In this document: positions 8,470 to 16,979 of the stretch, piece after piece | How positions within the stretch are numbered: position 1 is the first letter of the stretch | Layout of the letters: each line of letters starts with the position of its first letter | NCBI RefSeq assembly: GCF_010730575.1 | Contig: NZ_AP022614.1 | Span: 5,208,001-5,272,000 of the forward strand | DNA: 64,000 nt | Reading direction: 5' to 3' | Origin: Mycobacterium parmense | Lineage (GTDB): Bacteria; Actinomycetota; Actinomycetes; Mycobacteriales; Mycobacteriaceae | The notes under the pieces: generated by a model | The model's database searches: none | Told to the model about the DNA's origin: nothing | Seen by the model: the letters and a program-made list of their open reading frames with translations, nothing else | Translations under genes and position numbers: made by a program

Positions 8470-10098
8470 GTGCAAAGCACCATGCAGGATATCCCCTTGA
8501 CCGTAGCCTCGATCGTCAGGCACGCGACATCCATCCACGCTGACAGCCAAGTCGTCACGCCGACCGGATCGGGCTACCGCACAACGACCTACGGTGCGCT
8601 CAAGCGACGAATCAGCCAGTTGGCCAACGCACTACGGAGTCTGGGCATAACTGACGATCAGCGCGTGGCCACCTTCCAATGGAGCAATCAGGAACACCTG
8701 GAAGCCTACTGTGCGGTGCCGTCGATGGGCGCGGTGCTTCACACCCTCAACCTTCGACTCACCGCAGAACAACTTGGCTACATTTCAGATCACGCCGACG
8801 ACAAGGTCATCATCGCGGACGTCTCTGTGGCACCGCTTCTAGCGAAGGCACTGCCGACGATGTCGTCGGTGCACACCGTGATCGCAGCGGGCGACGGCGA
8901 CCTGGAGCCGCTGCTGGCCAGCGGTAAAAACGTGCTGCGCTACGAGGACCTGCTTGCTGATCAAGACGGCGAATTCGACTGGCCAGAGCTCGATGAGAGG
9001 TCGGCCGCGGCGATGTGCTACACCAGCGGCACTACCGGAAACCCGAAAGGTGTTGTCTACAGTCATCGTTCCACCTATTTGCACTCGCTGACTGGCTGCA
9101 CACCCAACGTGCTGTCCATCGGTGAAGAAGACCGCGTCTTGGCGATCGTCCCGATGTTTCACGCGAACGCATGGGGGCTGATCTATTCCGCGCTGATGTG
9201 TGGAGCCGACCTCGTGCTGCCCGACCGATACCTGCAGGCGGCACCGTTGGTTGCCATCATCGAGGACACGCAGCCGACCGTGGCCGGTGCGGTACCGACG
9301 ATCTGGAATGACGTGCAGCATTTCCTGGAATCCGAACCGGAGCACGATATTTCGTCGCTACGCCTGGTCGCCTGCGGCGGGTCGGCCGTTCCAAGGTCAC
9401 TGATGGAGCACTTCGAGAGTGAATTCGGTGTCCCGATCCTGCAGGCCTGGGGGATGACCGAAACCTCGCCGCTGGCAACCGTGGCGCGCGCGCCGAAGGG
9501 GACCAACGGCGAGCGCCAATGGGAGCTACGCGCTTGTCAGGGTCGTCCCGTCTGCGGTGTCGAGATTAGGCTGCGTGGCGACGATGGCCGTACCCTGCCC
9601 TGGGACGGACGGTCTATCGGCGAGATCCAGGCCCGCGGACCGTGGGTCACCGGCTCGTACTTCGGCGACAACGACTCCGACAAGCTCGACGAAGGATGGC
9701 TGCGCACCGGCGACGTGGGTCGCATCGATCAACACGGCTACCTTACGCTTACCGACCGGGTAAAAGACGTCATTAAGTCAGGTGGCGAATGGATTTCCTC
9801 GGTCGACTTGGAGAATGCGCTCGTTGCCCATCCAGCCGTGCATGAGGCGGTGGTGATCGGCGTGCCCGACGAGAAGTGGCAGGAAAGACCCTTGGCGTTG
9901 ATCGTCACGAAGACCGAAACCAGCTTGGATATCAACGAATTGCGGGTCTTCCTGGACGGCGCGGTCGCCAAGTGGTGGATCCCGGAGCGCTGGGCGTTCA
10001 TTGCTGAGGTTCCCCGAACCAGTGTGGGCAAATACGACAAAAAATTGCTGAGAGCACGCCACGGCGCCGGCGAATACCAGGTCGTGTACTGCGGCTAA
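8470..10098 (+). CDS. Acyl-CoA synthetase (FadD-type), copy 1
   Basis: A 542-residue adenylate-forming enzyme that joins a carboxylic acid to CoA using ATP. The phosphate-binding loop YTSGTTGNPKG starts at residue 184; the GWGMTETSP-like A5 motif (QAWGMTETSP), the TGD hinge motif (RTGDVG) and the C-terminal Lys region (GKYDKK) are all present. I chose GTG 8470 because the GAAGGA ribosome site lies 8 bp upstream; GTG 8464 would leave only 2 bp. From that start its length equals that of a close paralogue at 56381-58009. It probably activates the acid released by the upstream esterase or the P450 product. Confidence 0.9.
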   Translation: MQSTMQDIPLTVASIVRHATSIHADSQVVTPTGSGYRTTTYGALKRRISQLANALRSLGITDDQRVATFQWSNQEHLEAYCAVPSMGAVLHTLNLRLTAEQLGYISDHADDKVIIADVSVAPLLAKALPTMSSVHTVIAAGDGDLEPLLASGKNVLRYEDLLADQDGEFDWPELDERSAAAMCYTSGTTGNPKGVVYSHRSTYLHSLTGCTPNVLSIGEEDRVLAIVPMFHANAWGLIYSALMCGADLVLPDRYLQAAPLVAIIEDTQPTVAGAVPTIWNDVQHFLESEPEHDISSLRLVACGGSAVPRSLMEHFESEFGVPILQAWGMTETSPLATVARAPKGTNGERQWELRACQGRPVCGVEIRLRGDDGRTLPWDGRSIGEIQARGPWVTGSYFGDNDSDKLDEGWLRTGDVGRIDQHGYLTLTDRVKDVIKSGGEWISSVDLENALVAHPAVHEAVVIGVPDEKWQERPLALIVTKTETSLDINELRVFLDGAVAKWWIPERWAFIAEVPRTSVGKYDKKLLRARHGAGEYQVVYCG

Positions 10099-10146
10099 CC
10101 CGAAAAGCCGCCAACGTCGTCAGCAGCACCTAACCGAAAGGACACC

Positions 10147-11289
10147 ATGACAGTCGCCTCACCTTGGCTCAGCCCGGAATTGGAAGCGCTTCGTGATCTC
10201 GCCGCAAAGTTCGTTGCCACTGAGATTGCACCCCACTCAGAGCGCTTCGCCGAGCAACACCATGTCGACCGGGCGGTGTGGGAACGAGCAGGCGAGCTGG
10301 GCCTGCTGTGCATGTCGATGCCGGTCGAATACGGCGGCGGCGGCGGGACGTTCGCGCACGAAGCAGTTCTGCTCGAAGAGCAAGCTCGAATCGGGGACAG
10401 TTCGTGGGGCGCCGGCCTGCACAGCGGCATCGTCGCACACTACATCCTGCACTACGCACGGGAAGACCTGAAAAGGCAGTGGTTGCCCAAGATGGCGTCG
10501 GGCGAATTGATCGGTGCCATTGCGATGACGGAGGCTGGAACCGGATCTGACCTTCAAAGCGTGAAGACGCGCGCCGTCCTCGATGGGGACGAGTACGTCA
10601 TCACCGGCTCGAAGACGTTCATCACCAATGGTCAGCAAGCCGATCTCGTCGTCGTCGTGGCCAAGACCGACCATACCCAAGGCGCCAGCGGTATCTCGCT
10701 GATCGTCGTGGAAGCCGATCGCCCCGGGTTCCGGAGAGGACGAGTCCTCAGCAAAATAGGTCAGCGCGGTCAGGACACATCTGAATTGTTTTTCGACGGC
10801 GTGCGCGTCCCCAAGACGCATCTGCTAGGCGACACCGAGGGGCAAGGCTTCTTTCAGCTGATGACGCAACTGCCGCAGGAGCGACTTATCGTCGCGGTCG
10901 GAGCGGTTGCCGCCATGGAATTGGCCTTGCACCAGACGATCGAATACACGCGCCAACGAGAAGCATTCGGGCGAACGATCTTCGGGTTCCAAAATACCAA
11001 GTTCACCCTCGCTGAAGCCGCCACCGAAACAAGGATTGCGCGAGTGTTCCTCGACCACTGCATCTGTCTGCATCTCGACGGTAAGCTCGACGTGCAAACT
11101 GTCGCGATGGCCAAATGGTGGACGACGGAACGGGCGATGAAAGTCCTCGACGACTGCCTGCAGCTGCACGGCGGGTACGGATACATGACGGAGTATCCGA
11201 TTTCGCGTCTCTGGGTTGATCAGCGAGTACAGAAAATCTACGCGGGGTCTAACGAAATAATGAAAGAGATTATTTCGAGGTCGCTTTGA
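10147..11289 (+). CDS. Acyl-CoA dehydrogenase (FadE-type)
   Basis: A 380-residue FAD-dependent acyl-CoA dehydrogenase, performing the first step of beta-oxidation. The FAD/substrate signature AMTEAGTGSD and the C-terminal QLHGGYGYMTEYP and YAGSNEIM motifs are intact. The YEGT glutamate used by MCAD-type enzymes is Ala here, so the catalytic base is most likely E245 in LPQERL, the position used by long-chain and isovaleryl-CoA dehydrogenases. It closes the left-hand catabolic cluster, 48 bp after the FadD gene with an AAAGGA ribosome site. The transferred electrons would go to ETF, not encoded here. Confidence 0.9.
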   Translation: MTVASPWLSPELEALRDLAAKFVATEIAPHSERFAEQHHVDRAVWERAGELGLLCMSMPVEYGGGGGTFAHEAVLLEEQARIGDSSWGAGLHSGIVAHYILHYAREDLKRQWLPKMASGELIGAIAMTEAGTGSDLQSVKTRAVLDGDEYVITGSKTFITNGQQADLVVVVAKTDHTQGASGISLIVVEADRPGFRRGRVLSKIGQRGQDTSELFFDGVRVPKTHLLGDTEGQGFFQLMTQLPQERLIVAVGAVAAMELALHQTIEYTRQREAFGRTIFGFQNTKFTLAEAATETRIARVFLDHCICLHLDGKLDVQTVAMAKWWTTERAMKVLDDCLQLHGGYGYMTEYPISRLWVDQRVQKIYAGSNEIMKEIISRSL

Positions 11290-11607
11290 CAAGATAGCGA
11301 CGACCGAACGCCCGGTGTATCAACGCAGATGAGGATCTGCTATTCGAGACAGGCAAGCTCCACTGCAGACAAAAGCCATCCCGGTGCCGTATCGGCGGAC
11401 ACGGCGGATCCGTCAAGCTCCCGCGGTTCCCCCTGGCCTCAGGGCTTATTCGCGGACGAGGAGTGTCCGGCTGCAGCTGTCCTCTCGCCACGATTCGTTC
11501 TCACGACGTGAATCCCGGAATCCGGCAACGCCGTCAGCCCACGTTGCCGACCTCGGCGATCTTGATTCCAGTAAGGAAACTTCTCACATGCTGCGTCGGG
11601 GGCGTGA
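11290..11607. other. Gene-free spacer between catabolic cluster and IS
   Basis: About 318 bp without a credible gene on either strand. Short open frames exist in several phases but none has a ribosome site, a recognisable motif or similarity to its surroundings. The base composition remains GC-rich. It ends at the first terminal subrepeat of the rve-type IS at 11608, so it is the original flank of that insertion or of a deletion next to it. I see no terminator hairpin I would defend. Confidence 0.5.
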
Positions 11608-11669
11608 TGCATCACGTCAAGTTGCCCGCGAAACCTGATCCATGCATCACGTAAGGAATGCCCGCGAAA
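11608..11669. repeat. Paired terminal subrepeats of rve-type IS (outer end)
   Basis: Two copies of a ~27-bp unit, each reading TGCATCACG then a few variable bases then TGCCCGCGAAA, begin at 11608 and 11643 (35 bp apart). The same pair, in opposite orientation relative to the transposase, stands at 26395-26455. They read inwards toward the transposase gene, so they are the inverted termini of the element. Confidence 0.7.
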
Positions 11670-11675
11670 ACGAGG

Positions 11676-11978
11676 TCAACTGGCGGTCTTGTTCTGGATG
11701 CGGATGCCGGATCTGACCTCGGGTAGGGCGGTGGGGATGGCGGCGAGGTAGAGGTGTTCGGTCTTGTTCTTGGCGAGTCTGAGCAGGGCGGCTTGTAGAT
11801 CGGCGATCTGGCGTGCGATCGCGGCGGGGTTCAGGGTGTCGCGGTAGGCAAGCAGCTCCGATTCTTGGGCTGGCGAGAGGACCCCGGCTGCCAGCAGCCG
11901 GTCCAGTGGGGTCATGGGCTCGTCGTAGAGGCGGCGGCGCTGGCCGTCGCGGCCAGCGCCGTAGCCGATGGGTTTGAT
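11676..11978 (-). pseudogene. rve-type transposase, C-terminal part
   Basis: About 98 residues from IKPIGYG to the stop at 11676. They form the Arg-rich and helical C-terminal domain after the DDE core, matching in order and spacing the C-terminus of the related transposase at 54909 (RRTRIYDTPATPWQRL). It is cut from the core at 13595 by the ISL3 insertion. A 550-residue open frame (11676-13328) that joins it to the ISL3 transposase is a chance fusion, not a gene. Confidence 0.85.
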
Positions 11979-11991
11979 GGCTCTTCGTAAT

Positions 11992-13399
11992 TCAGAGTGC
12001 ATTGACAAGTTGGTGGAGTGCTCCGCTGTGTAGTAGTGAGCGCCAACGGTAGTGGGTGAGGTTGCGGAATCCGAGGGCGTTGCGGCGCAATGCTTCCAGG
12101 CGGCCGTTGATGGCCTCGGTGGGTCCGTTGGAGACGTGGTGGTCGAAGAAGGCCAGGATGTCGGCGCGGCGGCGCGATAGCGTGCGGCCGAGTTGGGCGA
12201 TCTCCTCCAATCCGGCGGGTACGCCGCGCCGACTTCCAGGCGGCCGTTGATGGCCTCGGTGGGTCCGTTGGAGACGTGGTGGTCGAAGAAGGCCAGGATG
12301 TCGGCGCGGCGGCGCGATAGCGTGCGGCCGAGTTGGGCGATCTCCTCCAATCCGGCGGGTACGCCGCGCCGTATCGACTCGATCAGCCTGGTCATTGCCT
12401 TCTTGCCGTGACGTCGGTTCGGGTCGGCGTAGGCGGCGATGATCTTCTGATAGATCAGCCAGGCGACCTTGACGGCGAGATGGTCGTCGCCGTCGAGCAC
12501 CTCGGTCAGCCGGGTGTATTGGCGTGGGGAGAGCAGCTGCAGGCGGGTTCGGGCGATGCGCCGGATCCCATAGAGCGGGTCACCGGTGTGTCCGCGCCGA
12601 CCCAGGGTCTGCTGCTGGATGCGTTGGCGGATCAGGTCGAGCTTGGTCCCGGCCAAAGCCACAACGTGGAAGGGGTCCATCACGGTGACCGCGTCCGGGA
12701 TGACCTCGGTGGCGGCGGTCTTGTAGCCGGCGAACCCGTCCATCGCAATGACCTCCACGGCCCGGGCAAAGTCGGTGGGTTGGGCGGCCAACCACGTGGC
12801 CAGTGCGGTCGCTGAGCGTCCTTCGACCAGGTCGAGCAGGCGTGCCGGGCCGGTCTGGTCGTGGGTAGGCGTGAGGTCGATGATCAGCGTGACGAACCCC
12901 TCTGTGCCGCGACGCCGAGGCGCCCAGCGATGCTCATCGACACCGATCACCGTCACCCCGGCCAGCCGATCCGGCCCGGTTGTGGCGATCAGGCCGGCGG
13001 TCGCACGCATCGCGATGGAGCTGACAGTATGCCAGGACACCCCGAGTTCGGCGGCGATCGCCGAAATGGTGGTGCGGTCGATCATCAACCGCCGCAATAC
13101 ATACCGGGCACAGCGCCGCGTCGTCGATGAGCGCGGGGCCGCCAACTTGCCCAGATCCTGGTTGAACACTGCCCGCCCACACGCTGGCGTTGTGCAGCGG
13201 TAGCGAGGTAGGGCACCCTGCAGCACCAGCGGGTAGCCGGCCACCGGCAGATCCGTCAACGGCCGAGTCACAGTGTCGCGGTAGCGGCCCTCCCGGCCGC
13301 AGTCCGGACACCTGGCGTCACAGGCCACCGGCCTGCAGTCGTCGTCGTCTCGTCGACCGCGGCGTCGGTGATCGTCACCCCCAACTCGATGGTGCGCAT
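11992..13399 (-). pseudogene. ISL3-family transposase, disrupted by tandem duplication
   Basis: The intended protein starts around the ATG at 13399 and ends at 11992 (…LHQLVNAL). It has the N-terminal Cys-rich zinc-binding motif (CPDCGREGRY, then CTTPACGR), a helix-turn-helix (ISAIAAELGVSWHTV), and a DDE core with VIGVDEHRW, MDGFAGYK and GPTEAINGRLE. A 140-bp direct duplication (12093-12371) shifts the frame before the C-terminus. A second frameshift near 13345 separates the ATG at 13399 from the zinc-binding domain. Both make the gene non-functional. Confidence 0.8.
12093..12371. repeat. 139-bp tandem duplication inside ISL3 transposase
   Basis: Positions 12093-12231 are repeated perfectly at 12233-12371, with one extra A at 12232, giving a 140-bp period. 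As 140 is not a multiple of three, the transposase frame is broken. The duplicated stretch encodes the conserved GPTEAINGRLE region. Confidence 0.93.
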
Positions 13400-13594
13400 G
13401 ATCGTGTCGGCAACAACAGACGGCGGGCAGGCAGTAGCCTCAGGCAAGGGTCACCTCGGTGGTGTTGGTGAAGCGGCGTGTAGGAACCTGAATCGTCACC
13501 CACCGAGGCCCCACCTCAGCTCAACGACACGAACCCCCACCGCGGATATCCGCCAACCACTGCTGCACGCTCATTTCCGCAGAGCCGGTTTGAT

Positions 13595-14213
13595 GGTGGG
13601 CGTCAGGTAGTTGAGCCGGTCGTTGACCAGCCTCCAGAGCCGGTTGAGCACCGCACGTTCCTCGTCGGTGTCATAGCGGTAGTAGAACCCATACTTGCGG
13701 ACGAGGTGGTTGTTCTTGGACTCGATTGTGGCCTGATCGTTCTTCTTGTACGGCCGCGACCTGGTGAAGAAGATCTCCATCTGCGCAGCCCACTTGATGA
13801 CGGCCTTGTTGAGGAATTCGGTTCCGTTGTCGAAGTCCAAACCGGTTACCTCGTAAGGTATTTCATGGACACCGGCTTTGAGGGCGCCGAGGATGTGAGT
13901 GTGGGCGTTGTTGCGTTCGGTGCGGGTGAAGACCCAACCGATATGCATATCGGTGAGGTTGACGGTCCGGGCGAACTCGCCTTTGAGGGTTGGACCGCAG
14001 TGCGCGACGGTGTCGCCTTCGAAGAACCCCGGAGATCCCTCGACCTCGTCGGTTGCCTTGCGGATCTTGATCGAAGACCGCAGCAACGGGGAGGCCTTGG
14101 TGGTCGATTTCCCCTTGATCTGGTCGCGCGCCTTGACCGCACGCAGGTAGCGGTCGATCGTCGCGCTGCTCATCGCCAACAGCTCGGCACGCACCTGCGG
14201 GCTGTAGCGGTCC
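13595..14213 (-). pseudogene. rve-type transposase, middle part (truncated, interrupted)
   Basis: This segment encodes the DDE core: FFEGDTVAHCG (first Asp), LDFDNGTEF (second Asp) and KNDQATIESKNNH (Glu). The frame starts abruptly at ~14213, where upstream codons belong to acrA1, so the N-terminal helix-turn-helix region is lost. It ends in ...YLTPTIKP, where the ISL3 element is inserted; the continuation IGYGAGRDGQRRR is found at 11676-11970. Comparison with the related protein at 54909-56169 (FFTPTKKPIGYS) confirms the join. Inactive. Confidence 0.85.
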
Positions 14214-14301
14214 ACACCTGCGCGTCCGGCCGGGTTTCCAGCAGGCGAGGTACGACGCGGCGACCAATAAACCCGGTACCGCCGGTAACGACATAGCGCA
14301 T
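14214..14301 (-). pseudogene. acrA1: 5' stub of acrA1 (fatty acyl-CoA reductase), truncated by IS
   Basis: Reading on the minus strand from the ATG at 14299-14301 gives MRYVVTGGTGFIGRRVV, the NAD(P)-binding start of an extended SDR, continuing for about 29 codons to ~14213, where IS sequence begins. In M. tuberculosis lpqD is followed by acrA1 (Rv3391), a multidomain acyl-CoA reductase that starts with this motif. Position and orientation match. The other ~620 codons are absent from the window, so IS arrival was accompanied by a deletion or rearrangement. Confidence 0.75.
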
Positions 14302-14353
14302 GCAAGCCATCGTGGCGGGTCACACCGCGCACGTCAACCATGCTGTCCAGGCA

Positions 14354-15057
14354 TCAGCCGGCGAAGTTGCGGATGCCGTCCCAGTCCACCAGCGTCCAGC
14401 CGGTCATCGGGTTTCCGGTGATCACCACGCGGCCGACGTTGGGCAGCGGATGACTGGTCGCCAGGCTGTCCTTGGCGTTCTTCGTGTTCATCAGCGTCCA
14501 GTACTCGATGGCGTACAGATGCGAGAACACCACCGGTTGGTTGTGGCCGCTGTTGTAGATCTTCTGCACGGCCGCGGTGAACCAGTCGTTGAACTCCTTG
14601 CCGGTGATCGACCCGGGGATGCGGTCTCCGACGTCGCCGTTGAGCCAGTCCGCCGGTACGTCGAGGGGGCCATCGAGACGGGCTTGCCCTCGTACCAGCC
14701 GGCGTTGATCTCTTGGATGCCTTGCAGCACCTCGACTTGCTTGCCGAGTTCGGCGGCCAACGGCGCGGCGGTCTGTTGCGTTCGCACCATGGTGGAGGCG
14801 TAGACGGCGTCGTACTTGTTGTGGGCGAGTTGGTGCGCGACCTGTTCGGCCTGCCCCTTGCCCTCCGGGGTCAGGCCCGGGCCCGGCACGTCGGTGTCGA
14901 TGACGCCGCTGGCGTTGGTCTCGGACTCCGCGTGCCGGACGAACGTCACGGTGATGCTGTGGGCCTGCGGTGACCCGCCGCAGGCGCCGACGATTACCGT
15001 TGCGGCCAGCACGGCTACCGCTTTTGAGGCCTTCCTGATCAAGCTGGGATTGCGCAT
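14354..15057 (-). pseudogene. lpqD: LpqD-like histidine-phosphatase lipoprotein, frameshifted
   Basis: A secreted lipoprotein of the phosphoglycerate-mutase superfamily. The N-terminus has basic residues, a hydrophobic stretch and a lipobox ending IVGAC at Cys26. The phosphohistidine motif is FVRHAES. The total span (704 nt) is one base short of an open frame; the break falls at the run of five C near 14670, after EGKPVSMA, and the frame resumes as LDVPADWLNGD and continues to NFAG. Correcting one base gives about 234 residues, close to M. tuberculosis LpqD (Rv3390). Neighbours (acrA1, htdY) have the Rv3389c-Rv3391 arrangement. Either a real pseudogene or a base-calling error. Confidence 0.82.
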
Positions 15058-15139
15058 GGCGATAGCCTGCCCCGCCGACGGTGCCGGTGGGAAGGGTTTG
15101 CGATGGTTGGGTGGCAGAAAAGCTTGAAGGGAGACTCGT

Positions 15140-16012
15140 ATGGCGATTGACCCGAGTGCCGTCGGTGCGACGACGGAGCCGATGCTGTTCGAATGGACGG
15201 ACCGGGAGACGCTGCTCTACGCGCTCGGTGTCGGCGCCGGAACTGACGACCTATCGTTCACCACCGAAAACAGCCACGACATCACCCAGCAGGTGCTGCC
15301 CACCTATGCGGTGATCTGCTGCCCGGCGTTCGGTGCGGCGGGCAAGATCGGAAAGTTCAACTGGGCCATGCTTTTACACGGGTCGCAGGGCATCCGGCTG
15401 CACGCACCGCTGCCGCCGGCGGGCAAGCTGTCCGTGGTCTCCGAGGTCGCGGACATCCAGGACAAGGGCGAGGGCAAGAACGCGATCATCGTGCTGCGCG
15501 GCCGCGGCACCGACCCCGACTCGGGGGAGCTGATCGCCGAGACACTCACCACGTTGGTCATCCGGGGCGAGGGCGGGTTCGGGGGAGTGCCGGGTCAGCG
15601 GCCGATCGCGCCGGAGTTTCCCGACCGCGAGCCCGATGCCCGGATCGCGCTGCCCACCCGTGCGGACCAGGCGCTGATCTATCGGCTCTCCGGTGACCGC
15701 AACCCGCTGCACAGCGACCCGTGGTTCGCCAGGGACATGGCCGGTTTCCCGAAGCCGATCCTGCACGGGCTGTGCACCTACGGGGTGTCGGGCCGCGCGC
15801 TGGTCGCCGAGCTGGGCAAGGGCGTGGCCGCCAACGTCACGTCGATAGCGGCGCGATTCACCTCGCCGGTGTTTCCAGGGGAGACGCTGACCACGCTGAT
15901 CTGGCGGACGGAACCGGGCAAGGCGGTGTTTCGGACGGAGGCTTGTGGCGCCGAAAGCGCGAACGCGCGGATCGTGTTGGACGACGGCGCGGTGGAGTAC
16001 GCGGAGGCCTAG
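15140..16012 (+). CDS. htdY: 3-hydroxyacyl-thioester dehydratase HtdY (MaoC-like)
   Basis: A 290-residue double-hotdog enzyme, the same length as M. tuberculosis HtdY (Rv3389c). The second hotdog carries the R-hydratase motif YRLSGDRNPLHSDP with the catalytic Asp and His, followed by PKPILHGLC. It hydrates or dehydrates 3-hydroxyacyl-CoA or related thioesters. The distinctive N-terminal text (ENSHDITQQVLPTYAV) and overall match are strong. It is divergent from lpqD, as in M. tuberculosis, and intact, unlike its neighbour. Confidence 0.93.
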   Translation: MAIDPSAVGATTEPMLFEWTDRETLLYALGVGAGTDDLSFTTENSHDITQQVLPTYAVICCPAFGAAGKIGKFNWAMLLHGSQGIRLHAPLPPAGKLSVVSEVADIQDKGEGKNAIIVLRGRGTDPDSGELIAETLTTLVIRGEGGFGGVPGQRPIAPEFPDREPDARIALPTRADQALIYRLSGDRNPLHSDPWFARDMAGFPKPILHGLCTYGVSGRALVAELGKGVAANVTSIAARFTSPVFPGETLTTLIWRTEPGKAVFRTEACGAESANARIVLDDGAVEYAEA

Positions 16013-16146
16013 CCGATGGCTTAGAACCCGGTACGTCGCCCCGGCGCGCAGGCGTTCACTGGTGCGCCTGGCCTGCCGTCCAGCCATGACCTGTCCCGCA
16101 TTCGGCGGGCTTCGGGGGGATCGCTCGGGCGCTAAGCTAAACAGCT

Positions 16147-16166
16147 ATGTGCTACAGTTAGCACAT
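16147..16166 (+). promoter_or_regulatory. Palindromic operator overlapping the vapB start codon
   Basis: ATGTGCTA (16147-16154) and TAGCACAT (16159-16166) form a perfect 8-bp inverted repeat around CAGT. The right arm ends inside the vapB ATG (16165). VapBC complexes usually bind such palindromes to repress their own operon. The position on the start codon suggests either a leaderless transcript or direct occlusion of initiation. Confidence 0.65.
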
Positions 16167-16440
16167 GTCTACGGTGGGCGTTCGTGAGCTGCGGCAGCGG
16201 GCCAGCGAACTCCTCCGTCGGGTCGAGGCCGGCGAGACGATCGAGATCACCGACCGTGGTCGGCCTATCGCCCTTCTCTCGCCGATGCCGGAGGGCGGTC
16301 CGTACCAGCAGATGCTGGCAAGCGGCGGGATCGAACGTGCGACGCTTGACTTTGATGACCTTCCCGAGCCGGTCCGACTCAAAACGGGTATCGAGCTGCC
16401 GTCCGTGACGCTTGCGCGCCTGCGTGAGCACGAGCGTTGA
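16165..16440 (+). CDS. vapB46: VapB46-type antitoxin (Phd/YefM-like)
   Basis: A 91-residue antitoxin. Residues 1-50 have the prevent-host-death fold pattern (VGVRELRQRASELLRRVEAGE…ITDRGRPIALL), which binds DNA; the rest would wrap the toxin. It overlaps the toxin gene by one base (TGATG). In M. tuberculosis VapB46 (Rv3385c) lies in the same neighbourhood as htdY. It neutralises VapC46 and, with it, probably represses the operon through the palindrome at 16147-16166. Confidence 0.87.
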   Translation: MSTVGVRELRQRASELLRRVEAGETIEITDRGRPIALLSPMPEGGPYQQMLASGGIERATLDFDDLPEPVRLKTGIELPSVTLARLREHER

Positions 16441-16832
16441 TGGCGGCCATCTACCTGGACTCGTCCGCAATCGTCAAGCTTGCAGTTCGTGAGCCAGAGT
16501 CGGATGCGCTGCGTCGCTACCTTCGCACCCGGCTGCCGCGGGTGTCGAGTGCCCTTGCGCGGACGGAGGTCATGCGGGCTCTGCTCCACAAGGGTGAATC
16601 AGCCCGAAGAGCCGGACGCCGGGCGCTCGCGAGCCTAGACCTACTACGCATCGACAACCGATTGCTCGATCTTGCTGGTGGGCTGCTGCCAATCGAGCTA
16701 CGCACCCTCGATGCAATTCACCTGGCGACTGCCCAGCGGCTCGGCATGGATCTTGGCCGGTTGTGCACTTACGACGACCGCATGCGCGACGCCGCCGAGG
16801 CGCTCGGCATGGCAGTGATTGCCCCGTCTTGA
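16440..16832 (+). CDS. vapC46: VapC46-type PIN-domain ribonuclease toxin
   Basis: A 130-residue PIN-domain endoribonuclease. The acidic active-site residues are visible as YLDSSA (first Asp), RTEVMRA (Glu), LRTLDAIHLA (Asp) and TYDDRM (Asp). The ATG at 16440 overlaps the antitoxin stop; a TTG one codon earlier is less likely. The sequence resembles VapC46 of M. tuberculosis. Both toxin and antitoxin are intact, although neighbouring otsB2 and lpqD are frameshifted. Confidence 0.9.
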   Translation: MAAIYLDSSAIVKLAVREPESDALRRYLRTRLPRVSSALARTEVMRALLHKGESARRAGRRALASLDLLRIDNRLLDLAGGLLPIELRTLDAIHLATAQRLGMDLGRLCTYDDRMRDAAEALGMAVIAPS

Positions 16833-16979
16833 TCGGCTACCTAGGGTGGCGCGTGAGGCGGCCAACGCTTCATGTCCCGGCATGTCGCGCCAACCTCGTG
16901 CCACCGCCGAATGGGGACACCGTCGTGCTGGATCACTCGAATGTTGGCACCCTGAGCGCCGTTAGAACCGTTGCCGTCG

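Larger units (their letters stand above)
11979..13586 (-). mobile_element. ISL3-family insertion sequence with 8-bp target duplication
   Basis: A 1608-bp element (1468 bp without an internal 140-bp duplication). The ends start GGCTCT and form an imperfect ~23-bp inverted repeat (18 of 23 positions match by eye). The 8-bp sequence GGTTTGAT flanks it directly at 11971-11978 and 13587-13594, matching the 8-bp target duplication known for ISL3. It interrupts the rve-type transposase between TPTIKP and IGYG. Its own transposase is damaged, so it is immobile unless complemented. Confidence 0.88.
11971..13594. repeat. 8-bp target-site duplication GGTTTGAT around the ISL3 element
   Basis: GGTTTGAT occurs at 11971-11978 and again at 13587-13594, immediately outside the inverted termini. 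Removing 11979-13594 restores the host transposase frame. The identical copies indicate a simple insertion without later rearrangement at these ends. Confidence 0.88.
11608..14213 (-). mobile_element. 5'-truncated rve-type IS, interrupted by ISL3 element
   Basis: Remains of an insertion sequence whose transposase has an integrase (rve, DDE) core. Its 3' end with paired terminal subrepeats is at 11608. The transposase is read on the minus strand from ~14213, but its N-terminal ~120 residues and the other IS end are missing: at ~14213 the sequence switches abruptly into the acrA1 start. An ISL3-family element (11979-13586) sits inside it. A relative with the same end architecture is at 54838-56249, and a 5' fragment of a closely similar copy is at 26395-26724. 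I cannot assign an official IS family name. Confidence 0.75.

Noticed and set aside
12093..12371. Short direct repeats as a CRISPR-like array
   Set aside because: There are only two copies with a 1-base gap, lying within a transposase; no spacers or cas genes are present.
11676..13328. A single 550-residue transposase
   Set aside because: It is a chance fusion: ISL3 transposase, out-of-frame duplicated DNA and the C-terminus of a different rve transposase. Terminal repeats and the 8-bp duplication show the true boundaries.
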